This document shows positions 8,338-17,659 of a stretch of 64,000 bases of DNA, in pieces. Source of the stretch: Thermohalobaculum sp039026375. GTDB lineage: Bacteria; Pseudomonadota; Alphaproteobacteria; Rhodobacterales; Rhodobacteraceae. The position numbers and the translations under genes were made by a program. Under the pieces are notes generated by a model, which saw only the letters and a list, made by a program, of their open reading frames with translations, ran no database searches and had not been told where the DNA came from. Position 1 is the stretch's first letter; each line of letters begins with the position of its first letter. The stretch covers positions 1 through 64,000 of the forward strand of contig JBCCML010000016.1 in NCBI GenBank assembly GCA_039026375.1, written 5' to 3'.

Positions 8338-9765
8338 ATGTCCTACCTCCAAGACACTGCGTACAACGCTTCTGCGGCGATTGTCATCTCGATCGGTCGA
8401 TTGGTGGGGATGGCATTGATCGCGCGAGCGCTGGGCGTGGAAGCCTTTGGCGTCCTGGCCATCGCAGGCTTTTGCGTCGAAATTGTCTCTCGCATGTCGT
8501 TGTTCGGCCTGGGTGGGGTAACCTCGCGTTTCCTCACGCTGTTGAAGGACGAGGAGCGACCGAGATGGCAGCGCATACAACGAATTTGGATTACGCTTAG
8601 CCTTGTGACCGCGGTGATCGCCACGGGTATCACTGGCGCGTTTTATCTGGAGTTCGACATCTCAACGCTTGTGATCCTGCTTTTCTGGAGCTTGATCATC
8701 GTCGGACGCAGCGTCGCCGAAGCAGCAACGCACGGGCGGTTTCGATTTGATCTGAAGCTGTGGGCGGGGTGCCTGGAAGCAAGCGTGATGGTGTTGGGAG
8801 GGCTGTTTTTCGTTCAGGCCGAAGATGTCAATTCTGCGTTGGCAGTCATTGTCACCAGCACGCTTGGCTATTTTCTGGTGCTGCTTTTGGGCGTGAAACG
8901 CGAAGGGCGCAGTGCATTGCCCAGTGCCCAGCGGCCCGGATTGCCGCCGCTGCGCGAGATCCTGCTTTACGCAGCCAACCTTTGGGTGATTGCCATCTGC
9001 TCCATCCTTGTCTGGTCACGGGGTGAATTGACCATCGGCAAGGAGCTTCTCTCGGCCGAAGCGCTGGGGCACTACGGCGCGGCCCTGACCCTTCTCAGCA
9101 TGGTTTGGTATATGCTTGCGATGTTCGAGAGTGCTAACACACCACACCTGTCGAAACGGGCAAATGATGCAGCATCGCACGATCAGTTTGTTCGGACGAT
9201 GACGCGCCTGACGGTGACGATTTCCACCACGGTTGCGATTTTCTTGGCCGCCTTGGGGGGCCAAATTATCGTGCTGGTTTATGGCGAACCGTTCAGGCCG
9301 GCGGGGGATGTTTTGACGGTTCTGGCACCCGCTTATGCGGCAGGTGGCATGCTGCTGCCGGTCCTTGCGATCCAACTGCTGTCGAACGGGCGTTTCAATC
9401 GCATCATGCTGGCCATGGCGGCCGTTGGCCTGCTGGCGCTGGCTTGGACGTTGACACCGGCTTTCGGGATCACGGGCATCGCGCTGGCGCGCACTGCCGT
9501 GTTTGTTTGTATCGCCATGGCCGTCGCGGTCTGGCTGATTGCCTTCCGGGACAGGGGTCTTGGTCTTGCGGTACTTGGCGAGCTCTGCCTAGCGCTCGGG
9601 CTGACCAGTTGCGTGTCGGTGTTTACCGTGTTCCTGGAGCCGTCTGTCAGCGTTCGTGCCGCTTTGTGCATTGGGCTTTGTTATCTGCTTTGGGTTCGAG
9701 CAACCGGCGCTTACCAACCGATCGCAATGACACGATCGGGATTGAACCAGTTGAGGGGCCTGTGA
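8338..9765 (+). CDS. Wzx-type polysaccharide flippase
   Basis: The 475-residue, highly hydrophobic protein has about 12-14 predicted membrane segments. It has the MATE/Wzx-like opening TAYNASAAIVISIGRLVGMA and RALGVEAFGVLAI. Proteins of this family move undecaprenyl-linked sugar units across the inner membrane. AGGGG sits 8 nt before ATG 8338. It begins the rightward half of the block and is followed by a glycosyltransferase and the Wzc-like protein, the usual partners in a Wzx/Wzy pathway. The matching polymerase is not in the window. Confidence 0.85.
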   Translation: MSYLQDTAYNASAAIVISIGRLVGMALIARALGVEAFGVLAIAGFCVEIVSRMSLFGLGGVTSRFLTLLKDEERPRWQRIQRIWITLSLVTAVIATGITGAFYLEFDISTLVILLFWSLIIVGRSVAEAATHGRFRFDLKLWAGCLEASVMVLGGLFFVQAEDVNSALAVIVTSTLGYFLVLLLGVKREGRSALPSAQRPGLPPLREILLYAANLWVIAICSILVWSRGELTIGKELLSAEALGHYGAALTLLSMVWYMLAMFESANTPHLSKRANDAASHDQFVRTMTRLTVTISTTVAIFLAALGGQIIVLVYGEPFRPAGDVLTVLAPAYAAGGMLLPVLAIQLLSNGRFNRIMLAMAAVGLLALAWTLTPAFGITGIALARTAVFVCIAMAVAVWLIAFRDRGLGLAVLGELCLALGLTSCVSVFTVFLEPSVSVRAALCIGLCYLLWVRATGAYQPIAMTRSGLNQLRGL

Positions 9766-9831
9766 TGACAACTGCGCTGTTATCCTGTTATCGTCAGGAC
9801 GCTGCCTTCGGTCTGAACGGCCGGCATTGAG

Positions 9832-11049
9832 ATGGCACGAATAGGCCTTGTCGTCCCAGCATTGGATTACGAGGGCGGTGTTCAATCCGTGGCCCAGTTC
9901 CTGGTCAAGACGATCCGCGAACGATCTGACCATGACCTGAAGATCATCTCTCTGGCGACCAGCTCGCGCGACACCGAAAGCCGCCGGTTGTTGGCCCCCG
10001 GCACGTGGGCGACACCTGTAAGGACCCGACAGGGCGTCTTCGAAGAAATGGCTTTCACACATGTGGGCGCGCGCTTCACCGAGTTTGAGTTTCAGCGCTA
10101 CAAGCCTCGGGCGGCGCTGACCAGGGAGTTGCGGGCTCTGGACCTCATCCAAGTGGTCTGCGGCACCCCCAGTTGGGCCATTCCTGTGGTGGGTCTGGGT
10201 ATTCCCGTTTCAATGCAGGTTGCGACCCTGATCGAGGTTGAGCGGCGCGCGCTGCTGAATGGCGCAAGCGGCCTGAAAGGGGCGTTGACCCGCTACATGA
10301 CCCGGCGAAACGCCGCGATTGAGACGATGGCACTCCGGTCGGTCGACGCAGTGCAGGTCGAGAACGCGTGGATGCAAGAGCATGTCGAACGGGTCGCAGG
10401 AGACACCGGTACGCATGTTGTCTTTGCCGCCCCTGGGGTCGACGAGAACCTCTTTCACCCACCCGACAGGCCCCCCGTACAGCCGGGGTACATCTTGTCG
10501 GTTGGACGGATGCGCGATCCCCGCAAGAACCACATGATGTTGCTCGCCGCGTTCGCAAACCTATGCCAACGCATGGACAGACCACCCAGATTGGCGCTGG
10601 CGGGCAGCGATGGACCAACAGACGCCTTCCGGACGCGCGCTGTGGAGCTGGGGCTCTGGAGCCAAATCGATGTTCACATCTTCCCGTCGGTCCAGGATCT
10701 GGCAGAGCTTTACCGCGGCGCGATAGCGTACGCCTTAGCCTCGGACGAGGAAGGTTTTGGGATTTCCGTCGTTGAAGCGATGGCCTCGGGGGTGCCCGCC
10801 GTATCGACCCGGTCTGGCGGCCCTGACGGGATCATCGCTGATGGTGTTGACGGTTATCTGGTGGATCGCGATGACGCGCCGGCAATGGCAAATAGACTCG
10901 AGAGGATCGCGACCGACCTACGCCAACGTGAAGCATTGTCATTGGCGGCCCGGCGAAAGGTCGAGGCGATATACGGCGAGAAACCCACTGGAGACGCATT
11001 TTTGTCCGTTTTTGACAGATTATTGAGCTCATCTCGAACGGGGCATTAA
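9832..11049 (+). CDS. Glycosyltransferase family 4
   Basis: The 405-residue GT-B protein opens ARIGLVVPALDYEGGVQSVA, typical of the acceptor-domain start. The C-terminal donor site carries YILSVGRMRDPRKNH and SDEEGFGISVVEAMASGVPAV with the EX7E glutamates. It should transfer a sugar from a nucleotide donor during repeat-unit assembly on the cytoplasmic face. No strong Shine-Dalgarno is seen before ATG 9832, so expression may depend on read-through from the flippase gene 66 bp upstream. Specificity is unknown. Confidence 0.85.
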   Translation: MARIGLVVPALDYEGGVQSVAQFLVKTIRERSDHDLKIISLATSSRDTESRRLLAPGTWATPVRTRQGVFEEMAFTHVGARFTEFEFQRYKPRAALTRELRALDLIQVVCGTPSWAIPVVGLGIPVSMQVATLIEVERRALLNGASGLKGALTRYMTRRNAAIETMALRSVDAVQVENAWMQEHVERVAGDTGTHVVFAAPGVDENLFHPPDRPPVQPGYILSVGRMRDPRKNHMMLLAAFANLCQRMDRPPRLALAGSDGPTDAFRTRAVELGLWSQIDVHIFPSVQDLAELYRGAIAYALASDEEGFGISVVEAMASGVPAVSTRSGGPDGIIADGVDGYLVDRDDAPAMANRLERIATDLRQREALSLAARRKVEAIYGEKPTGDAFLSVFDRLLSSSRTGH

Positions 11050-11175
11050 CCTCGCCGAACTATCCAGCAAGCTGGTATTTGCGGGGGAAACCATCTACAC
11101 TGTCAGTGGGTGGTGAACAGTGGGTCTTTCACATATCCCGCCCAAGGTGTGTTGAGTGTTCAGGAAGGGTCTTCG

Positions 11176-13329
11176 GTGAACGAGCTCAGAGCCAACGATT
11201 ACGTAGCGGTTGAGAAGCCCGGCGGCCCGGCACAATCCGACACGGTCGCCGCGTCCACGAACTTGCTCACCATTGTTTGGCGCCGCAAATGGCTGATTGC
11301 GGCGATAATGACATTCTTTGTTGTGCTGGCAATTCTTTGGTTGCGCTCAGCGACTCCAATGTATTCGGCCAGCACGACCATTAAACTTGAGGTCTACCAG
11401 GCCGATATCATCGATATTGAGTCAGTTGTTGGCGGGGTAACGGGCGACAGTCGGGAAATCCGAAGCCAATTGCAGGTCATTCGATCGCGTAATCTCATGG
11501 CGCGGGTGGTCGACGCGTTGGATCTGACAAAGGACCGCGAATTCAACCCGCTGTTGCCGAAGGAGCCGTCTGCTGACGGCGAGGAAAGCGGCGGTTTCTC
11601 GATTGGCGGCGTTTTTAGATGGATCTTCGGATCTTCTAACGCAGAGCGCGTAACCGTACCGCCCGAGGAGATCCGCGAGCGTGCAATAGACAGGTTGATC
11701 GCAAAGGTAAGTGTGATCCCGGTGCATTTTTCGTTCGTGTTCACCGTCGCGGTGAAGACCACCGATCCAAGAAAGTCTGCGCTGATCGCAAATACAATTG
11801 CCGAGCAATATAAACTGAACCAGATCGAGACGAAGTACGAGGGCACCGAACAGGCAACGCAGTGGCTGTCGAACCGGGTTGCCGAGTTGAAGGTGACCCT
11901 TGAAGAAGCCGAAGCAGCGGTCACTGCCCACACGGCCGAGCACGAGTTCCTGACGGACGAGGCAATCGACGGCGTCACGCAAAGCTTGGTGGCGCTTCGA
12001 ACAACCCGCTCAGACATTGTCGGCAGCCGTGACCGCAACGGCCCTCAATTGGCTGAACTCAACCGTCTTATCGGAGAAGGCGATCTGATCGGTGCGGCCA
12101 CCCTTTCTGGTTCGATCCGACTTGAGAACCTTGCCAAGTCGATCATGACCCTGGGTGGGCCAGAGGCTGATGGCGCGCAACGCGCGTTAGAGCGCTTCAC
12201 AACCGAAATGCAGGCGGTGACAAACCGTCTTGAACGCGAACTGGCACAATCGGGCGCCAACCTTCAAAGCGTGGATCGCCAGATCGCCGAGTTGGAGGAG
12301 ATCCAGGAACTGCAAGGCGCTGAACTCGTGAAGCTGCGTCAATTGGAGCGTGAAGCGCAGGCGGTCAGCCTGATCTACGAGACATTCCTAAGCCGTCTGC
12401 AAGAGACCACTGTCCAGCAGGGTGTGCATCAGGCAGACGCCATCATCATTTCCCAGGCTCGGGTTCCGCGCGCTAAATCTTCGCCGCGACTACGCACGGC
12501 CCTCGGGGCTGCGATCCTACTGGGACTGCTCGTTGCAGCAATGGTCGTGGCAATCGTCGAGATGCTTGATCAGACATTCTCGACCCCAGAAGAAGTCGAG
12601 GGCTACACTGGCCTTCCGCTGCTGGGCATCGTGCCCAAAGCGCCGCTTTCAGCCCGGGGCAACGTGCTGAAGTACATGCTCGACAAGCCCTCGTCAGCGT
12701 TTGTCGAGGGCATTCGAAATCTCAGGACCTCCATCCAATTGTCTGGCGTGGATGGAGACGTCAAAGTGGTTGCGATGTCGTCCGCAGGGCCAGGCGAGGG
12801 TAAGACACTGCTTTCCGCAGCCCTTGCGATGTCCAGCGCCACCCAACAGCATTGTCGGGTCCTTCTGATGGATTGCGACCTGCGCCGGCGACGTTTGACG
12901 CTGGACATGGGCGGTCGAGGGGAAGACGGTTTAATCTCGTATTTCGCGGGCAAGTCTTCGTTGGATGACATTATCCTGACCCATGAAACCGCGGATTTTG
13001 ATGTGATCTATGCGGATAAATCCCCCAAGATCACGGCGGACATCTTTGCTTCGCAGAAGTTTGCGACATTGATGGATCAATTGCGTGAACGCTACGACAT
13101 GATCATCCTGGATACGCCACCCGTGCTGGCGTTGACGGATATCCGCGTGATCGCCACACATGTGGATCTCGTGATGTTCTCGGTCTCGTGGAAAAGAACG
13201 AAACGGCGGCTGGTCCGTACTGCGCTCAGCCTGCTGACCATGAACAAATCCCGTCGCGTCGCGATGGTCCTGAATCGCACCAACATCGCCAAGTCGATCG
13301 GCTATTACGGACACTACTACTACAAGTGA
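11176..13329 (+). CDS. Wzc-type chain-length and tyrosine autokinase protein
   Basis: The protein has about 717 residues. It has a Wzz domain with TM1 near residues 33-53, a long periplasmic coiled coil, and TM2 near 440-465. The cytoplasmic BY-kinase has Walker A SSAGPGEGKT (about 535), Walker A' VLLMDCDLRRRR and Walker B MIILDTPP. A tyrosine-rich tail, SIGYYGHYYYK, is the likely autophosphorylation cluster. This architecture controls polymer length and export. GTG 11176 is preferred because AGGAAGG lies 7 nt upstream; GTG 11110 has no site nearby. Neither the cognate phosphatase nor the Wza exporter is present here. Confidence 0.88.
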   Translation: MNELRANDYVAVEKPGGPAQSDTVAASTNLLTIVWRRKWLIAAIMTFFVVLAILWLRSATPMYSASTTIKLEVYQADIIDIESVVGGVTGDSREIRSQLQVIRSRNLMARVVDALDLTKDREFNPLLPKEPSADGEESGGFSIGGVFRWIFGSSNAERVTVPPEEIRERAIDRLIAKVSVIPVHFSFVFTVAVKTTDPRKSALIANTIAEQYKLNQIETKYEGTEQATQWLSNRVAELKVTLEEAEAAVTAHTAEHEFLTDEAIDGVTQSLVALRTTRSDIVGSRDRNGPQLAELNRLIGEGDLIGAATLSGSIRLENLAKSIMTLGGPEADGAQRALERFTTEMQAVTNRLERELAQSGANLQSVDRQIAELEEIQELQGAELVKLRQLEREAQAVSLIYETFLSRLQETTVQQGVHQADAIIISQARVPRAKSSPRLRTALGAAILLGLLVAAMVVAIVEMLDQTFSTPEEVEGYTGLPLLGIVPKAPLSARGNVLKYMLDKPSSAFVEGIRNLRTSIQLSGVDGDVKVVAMSSAGPGEGKTLLSAALAMSSATQQHCRVLLMDCDLRRRRLTLDMGGRGEDGLISYFAGKSSLDDIILTHETADFDVIYADKSPKITADIFASQKFATLMDQLRERYDMIILDTPPVLALTDIRVIATHVDLVMFSVSWKRTKRRLVRTALSLLTMNKSRRVAMVLNRTNIAKSIGYYGHYYYK

Positions 13330-13399
13330 TTTTGCCCCTGGGTGCTTGCGTCCTGCGACTGATCTATGGTGAGTTGCCCCAGCAAATGGGGAGGTCATC

Positions 13400-14140
13400 A
13401 TGTCAAAGTCAGCACTGGTTACGGGCGCGGGCACCGGGGTTGGGCGAGCAGCTGCGAAGGCGTTGCTGGGGGCTGGCTGGCAGGTGGCACTGGTTGGCCG
13501 CCGCGAAGCACCATTGGCTGAAACGGCCGACATGGCCGGCGGTCACAGCCTGATCGTGCCCTGCGACGTATCGGACTGGGAAGCCGTGCAGACGGCCTTC
13601 GCAAAGACGGTGGCAGCTTTCGGGCGCCTCGACATGCTGTTCAACAATGCCGGCGCCGGGACGCCACCCCTGACCATAGATGAGATGTCGGTCGACGACT
13701 GGCGCATGGTTGTCGATGTCAATCTGAACGGCGCCTTCTACTGCGCCAAAGCGGCCTTTGCCCAGATGCGCGCGCAGTCACCGCAGGGCGGCCGCATTAT
13801 CAACAACGGGTCGATTTCGGCCCATGTGCCGCGGCCGGGATCTGCTCCATACACCGCCACGAAACACGCGATCACGGGACTGACTCGCACATTGTCGCTG
13901 GACGGGCGCCCTTACGACATTGCTTGCGGTCAGATCGACATCGGTAACGCGGAAACGCCGATGACCGAGAAGATGGCCGAGGGCGTCCAACAGGCCGATC
14001 TGTCCATCGCGGTGGAGCCACGCATGGATGTTGACCACGTCGGGCAGGCCGTCCTGAATATGTCCGAACTGCCGTTGGAGAGTAACGTCCAGTTCATGAC
14101 GATCATGGCGACGAAGATGCCCTTTATCGGGCGTGGTTAG
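13400..14140 (+). CDS. Short-chain dehydrogenase/reductase
   Basis: The 246-residue classical SDR has the cofactor motif VTGAGTGVGRA at the N-terminus, NNAG near residue 85, and the catalytic S-Y-K as GSISAH and YTATK. It oxidises or reduces an alcohol or carbonyl with NAD(P). GGGGAGG precedes ATG 13400. It lies 70 bp after the Wzc gene in the same direction, but nothing ties it to the polysaccharide, and its substrate is unknown. Confidence 0.87.
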   Translation: MSKSALVTGAGTGVGRAAAKALLGAGWQVALVGRREAPLAETADMAGGHSLIVPCDVSDWEAVQTAFAKTVAAFGRLDMLFNNAGAGTPPLTIDEMSVDDWRMVVDVNLNGAFYCAKAAFAQMRAQSPQGGRIINNGSISAHVPRPGSAPYTATKHAITGLTRTLSLDGRPYDIACGQIDIGNAETPMTEKMAEGVQQADLSIAVEPRMDVDHVGQAVLNMSELPLESNVQFMTIMATKMPFIGRG

Positions 14141-14218
14141 GCGGGCTGGCTGCACATGTGGCTTCGCCCCGCAGGGCCCAGTGTGAGGGGCTGAGCTGGT
14201 TGTCAGTCGGTTTCGTGT

Positions 14219-15061
14219 TCAGTCGGCAATTATCCGATTCAGGACAGGCATAAGATGCTCCCGAAAGGCGTCGGGATCCTCCGACATCGGGAAGTGCCCT
14301 AGCCCCTTCATGACGGTCAACTCCGCACCGGGGATCAGGGCCGCCGTCTCCTGGCTTGCCTCTGGCGTGCAGGAATAGTCGTACTCCCCGGTCAGCATGA
14401 AGACGGGGCAGGCACTGGTATCGATCTCGCTGAGCCGATCGCTGACGTCGCCGTCCATCGAATAGAAATGCAGATCGCCCTTAAAGACCCCAGGGCCGCC
14501 TTGCATGTAATGCCATAGCGTCTCCCATCGGTGCTCCAGCGGGGCGCCCGGCCCAACCAACCCATAGCAATAGGCAGCGCACATCTCACCGCCATGGATG
14601 TTTGGTTTATGCAGCGGATCGATCGGGAAGTAGCGCTGCGCAAAGGCCGAGGATTGCAGGCCGATGACGGCACGAAACAAATCCGGGTGCCGTTTGGCCA
14701 GTTCCAACACCACACGACCACCGATCGAACAGCCCATCACCACGGGCCGATCCAGCCGCAAAGCGAGGGACACGGTCACCACCAGATCCACATAGCCCTC
14801 GGTGGTTAGCTGATACTCTTCGTCCTGGAAGCCGACCGGCGGGGACGACTTGCCATGCCAGGGCATGTCGAACGCGATGACCCGAAAGCGGTCGGTTACT
14901 TCGGGATCATTTAGAAGGGCGCGATACTGCCGCGCATCCGAGCCCGCCGTGTGCAAGCAAAGTAGCGGGATGCCGCTGCCCGCTTCTTCCCAGTACAGGC
15001 GGTACGTCCGTCCGCCGATCTCAAGGTGCCCATAGCGCCCGGTGATTGCTTCGATCTCCAT
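14219..15061 (-). CDS. Alpha/beta-fold hydrolase
   Basis: The 280-residue protein has the oxyanion segment LLCLHTAGSD, the nucleophile elbow GCSIGG, an acid near MLTGEYDYSC and the catalytic His in MKGLGHFPMSEDP. All parts of the serine hydrolase triad are therefore present. ATG 15061 overlaps the upstream stop as TGATG, so it is coupled to the SCP2-like gene. That partner suggests a lipid or CoA-thioester-like hydrophobic substrate, but this is inference. A GTG one codon earlier (15064) is possible. Confidence 0.84.
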   Translation of the reverse strand: MEIEAITGRYGHLEIGGRTYRLYWEEAGSGIPLLCLHTAGSDARQYRALLNDPEVTDRFRVIAFDMPWHGKSSPPVGFQDEEYQLTTEGYVDLVVTVSLALRLDRPVVMGCSIGGRVVLELAKRHPDLFRAVIGLQSSAFAQRYFPIDPLHKPNIHGGEMCAAYCYGLVGPGAPLEHRWETLWHYMQGGPGVFKGDLHFYSMDGDVSDRLSEIDTSACPVFMLTGEYDYSCTPEASQETAALIPGAELTVMKGLGHFPMSEDPDAFREHLMPVLNRIIAD

Positions 15062-15420
15062 CACACGCGCCCCCGCAACGTCTCCAGCACCAGCTTCAAA
15101 TAGAGGAAGTTGGCCAGCAGTAGGTCGATGTTCCCCTCAAATCGCATCTTGCCTTCGCGGATCAGCGCGCTGATGTCGTGGTGGCGCGGCGGTGGCATGG
15201 GTTGCCAGAACTTGGTCCAGGCATCCTCGGTTCCACGGATCGCGAAGTCACAGCTGACGACTGCCAGATCCTCGGGTTCGATCTTGTCGATGCGGCCGCC
15301 CCGAATGGTGATTAGCCAGTTGCGCTCGCCAATTCCAAGGCCCATCACCGCATCCGTCCAGCGGCCGCGGCGAACCAGCGCCGGATTGTCGTTGACCAGC
15401 GTCTGAAGCGCGTTGATCAC
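15061..15420 (-). CDS. SCP2-like sterol/lipid-binding protein
   Basis: The 119-residue protein resembles the SCP2 sterol-transfer fold: a beta-rich first half (ITIRGGRIDKIEPE, CDFAIRGT) and a helix-rich end with the typical GKMRFEGNIDLLLANF. Such domains bind fatty acids or sterols in a hydrophobic tunnel. GTG 15420 has a very strong GGGAGGG 5-6 nt upstream; longer readings of the frame run into the divergent amidotransferase gene. It heads an operon with the alpha/beta hydrolase and may present lipid substrates to it. Confidence 0.75.
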   Translation of the reverse strand: MINALQTLVNDNPALVRRGRWTDAVMGLGIGERNWLITIRGGRIDKIEPEDLAVVSCDFAIRGTEDAWTKFWQPMPPPRHHDISALIREGKMRFEGNIDLLLANFLYLKLVLETLRGRV

Positions 15421-15467
15421 AGGCTCCCTCCCTTGTTTTGTCTGCCGCCACCTTCCAAGATGGCGCC

Positions 15468-16205
15468 ATGACCCGCAAGACCGTCGGAATATTATGCACC
15501 GCAGAGGAAAGCCGCGGCGGCGCCCCCAGCCAGCGTGCGGCCGACAGCTATCCACAGGCCGTGGCGGCGATGACCGGCGCGGTGCCGCTGTTAATCCCAG
15601 CCTTGCCGGAGACGCAGGATATTGGCCATCTGCTGCAGGTGTTGGACGGCGTGGTGCTGACCGGCGCCAGGCCCAACGTACACCCGTCCGAGTACGGCCA
15701 TGCGGAAACGGAGGGGCATGGCCCCTTCGACCCGATGCGCGATCAGGTGGCACTGGAACTGGTTGAGGCCTGCGTCGCGCAGTCGGTGCCCCTTTTCGGG
15801 GTCTGCCGCGGCATGCAAGAGATGGCGGTCGCTTTTGGAGTGACGCTGCATCCTGAAATTCGCGACCTGCCAGGGCGGATGAACCACCGCATGGACCGCG
15901 AGGCCCCGCGTGAGGAGCGGTTTAGTCCCCGGCACGGAGTCGACTTACTGCCGGACGGCGTCTTCGCTGGGATCTATGGGTGCCAACAGATCCAGGTGAA
16001 CACGCTGCATGGCCAGGGCCTGTTGGAGGCCGGCGAGCGGGTCGTGGTCGAGGGCAGGGCGCCCGACGACACCGCCGAGGCGATTGTGATCGACGGAGCG
16101 CCCGGCTTCGCCATCGGGGTGCAGTGGCATGCCGAGACCCCGCGCGACAGCGAGGCGAACGGGCCATTATGGCGCGCGTTCGCGCAGGCCATGGAGGCCA
16201 GGTAA
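15468..16205 (+). CDS. Class I glutamine amidotransferase, gamma-Glu-GABA hydrolase type
   Basis: The 245-residue protein resembles PuuD and related peptidase C26 proteins, which cleave gamma-glutamyl amides such as gamma-glutamyl-GABA. The nucleophile elbow is PLFGVCRGMQEM with the catalytic Cys, followed by VNTLHGQGL and the His-Glu pair in GVQWHAETP. The usual proline after the His is replaced by alanine. ATG 15468 fits the family start (MTRKTVGILC); TTG 15438 is less likely. No other putrescine genes are nearby, so the substrate stays open. Confidence 0.83.
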   Translation: MTRKTVGILCTAEESRGGAPSQRAADSYPQAVAAMTGAVPLLIPALPETQDIGHLLQVLDGVVLTGARPNVHPSEYGHAETEGHGPFDPMRDQVALELVEACVAQSVPLFGVCRGMQEMAVAFGVTLHPEIRDLPGRMNHRMDREAPREERFSPRHGVDLLPDGVFAGIYGCQQIQVNTLHGQGLLEAGERVVVEGRAPDDTAEAIVIDGAPGFAIGVQWHAETPRDSEANGPLWRAFAQAMEAR

Positions 16206-16255
16206 CCGCCGGGTAAGACTTGGCGCGCTATTCCCGTTACCGAACTGGGGGTCAC

Positions 16256-16360
16256 ATGCGCGACATTTTCAGACTGCTGATGATGGTTCGTAACCCGCGT
16301 GGGGCGGCAATCGGCATGCTGCGCCGCGCCCTCATGCGCACGATACGCCGCCGCAGATAG
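16256..16360 (+). CDS. Possible 34-residue basic peptide
   Basis: The small frame encodes MRDIFRLLMMVRNPRG at its N-terminus and ends in TIRRRR, giving an amphipathic, strongly basic peptide. A run of five G lies about 5 nt before the ATG, which is reasonable for a ribosome binding site. It sits 50 bp after the amidotransferase and ends 6 bp before the convergent serine hydrolase stop. No family is recognised. It may be chance. Confidence 0.3.
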   Translation: MRDIFRLLMMVRNPRGAAIGMLRRALMRTIRRRR

Positions 16361-16366
16361 CAGCGA

Positions 16367-17629
16367 TCAGCCGCCCAGCATCGCGCCATAGGTCAGGGCC
16401 CGCATCTCCTTGCGCACCGGATAGGCCGAGGAGGGCACAAGCTGCGTCAGGAACATCGCGGTCAATTCGCTCTTTGGGTCTACCCAGAACATGGTCGAGG
16501 CCATGCCGCCCCAGCCATAATCGCCTTCCGACGCCACGGTCTTTGCAACGCCCGGGTCCAGCGTCACGCTGACGCCCAGGCCAAAGCCGATCCCGTCAAA
16601 GGCAACCTCGGCAAACACCGCCTGACCCATGCTGGCCAGATCGCCCCGCAGCGCGTTGCGGGTCATCACCTCAACCGTCTTGGGCGCCAGCAGGCGCACG
16701 TCGCCCAAGGCGCCGCCACCGCGCAACATCTCGGCAAAGCGCAGATAGTCTGCCCCGGTCGACAGCAGGCCGCCGCCGCCCGACAGGATCTTGACGCCGC
16801 CGGCCAGGAAGGGGCTTTTGGCTGCCGGATCCAGCAGGCGCAACGGATCCTTTGGTGTCAGCACATAGCAATTTGCGAACCGATCCGCCTTTTCGGCGGG
16901 CACCTCGAAGAAGGTGTCGTGCATGTCCAGCGGGTCCAGTATGCGCTCGGCAAAGAACGTGTCCAACGGTTTGCCCGAGACGACTTCGACCACCCGACCC
17001 AGCACATCGGTCGACACCCCATAGTTCCAGCGCGCGCCGGGCTGGAAGCCCAGGGGCAGCTGTGCGAGTTCACTGACCATCGCCGCGAGGTCGGTGTCAT
17101 CGTCAGACACCGTCAGCGTGTCTGGACCGCTGGGCCGGCGCGGGCCGAAACTGACGCGGGCCTCGTTCATCGCGGTCGGCAACACACCCTCGTTGAAGCC
17201 ATAGGTCAGACCCGAGGTGTGCGTCAGCAGGTGGTGGACGGTCAGGGGCGTCGTCAGTGGCTCCACCTGGTCAATGCGCTCGGCGCCATTGATCAGCACC
17301 TGGACATCGGCGAACTCCGGCAGGATCTCGGCCAGCGGTGTGTCCAGGTGGACCTCCGCCTCCTCGAACAGCATCAGAAAGGCGACCGAGGTCATGGGCT
17401 TGGTCATGGAATAGATGCGCAGGATCGTGTCAGGCGACCAGGCGATGCCGCTCTCGACATCGCGCATGCCGACGCTTTCGTTCAGCACCAGCTCGCCGCG
17501 CCGCGCAATCAGCACCTGGGCGCCGGGGTACTTGCCCTGATCGACCCAGCGCTGCATCCAGGTCCGAAAGCGCGCCAACCGCTCGCTATCGAAGCCGAGC
17601 CGCGCGGGATTGGTTGTCACGTCGAACAT
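16367..17629 (-). CDS. Serine hydrolase, class C beta-lactamase fold
   Basis: The 420-residue protein has the SxxK motif YSMTKPMTS (about residue 75) and the second motif WNYGVSTDVLG, where Tyr is retained. GFGLGVSVTLD lies in the C-terminal region. This is the broad esterase/EstB/penicillin-binding-like family, cytoplasmic here because no signal peptide is seen. ATG 17629 has GAGGAGAG upstream. Its stop lies beside the quinone reductase stop region in the same orientation, so it may be in one operon with 17660-18637 (30 bp gap). The ester substrate is unknown; true beta-lactamase activity is unlikely. Confidence 0.85.
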   Translation of the reverse strand: MFDVTTNPARLGFDSERLARFRTWMQRWVDQGKYPGAQVLIARRGELVLNESVGMRDVESGIAWSPDTILRIYSMTKPMTSVAFLMLFEEAEVHLDTPLAEILPEFADVQVLINGAERIDQVEPLTTPLTVHHLLTHTSGLTYGFNEGVLPTAMNEARVSFGPRRPSGPDTLTVSDDDTDLAAMVSELAQLPLGFQPGARWNYGVSTDVLGRVVEVVSGKPLDTFFAERILDPLDMHDTFFEVPAEKADRFANCYVLTPKDPLRLLDPAAKSPFLAGGVKILSGGGGLLSTGADYLRFAEMLRGGGALGDVRLLAPKTVEVMTRNALRGDLASMGQAVFAEVAFDGIGFGLGVSVTLDPGVAKTVASEGDYGWGGMASTMFWVDPKSELTAMFLTQLVPSSAYPVRKEMRALTYGAMLGG

Positions 17630-17659
17630 CGCTCTCTCCTCGGGGTGCGCCTGCAGCGC

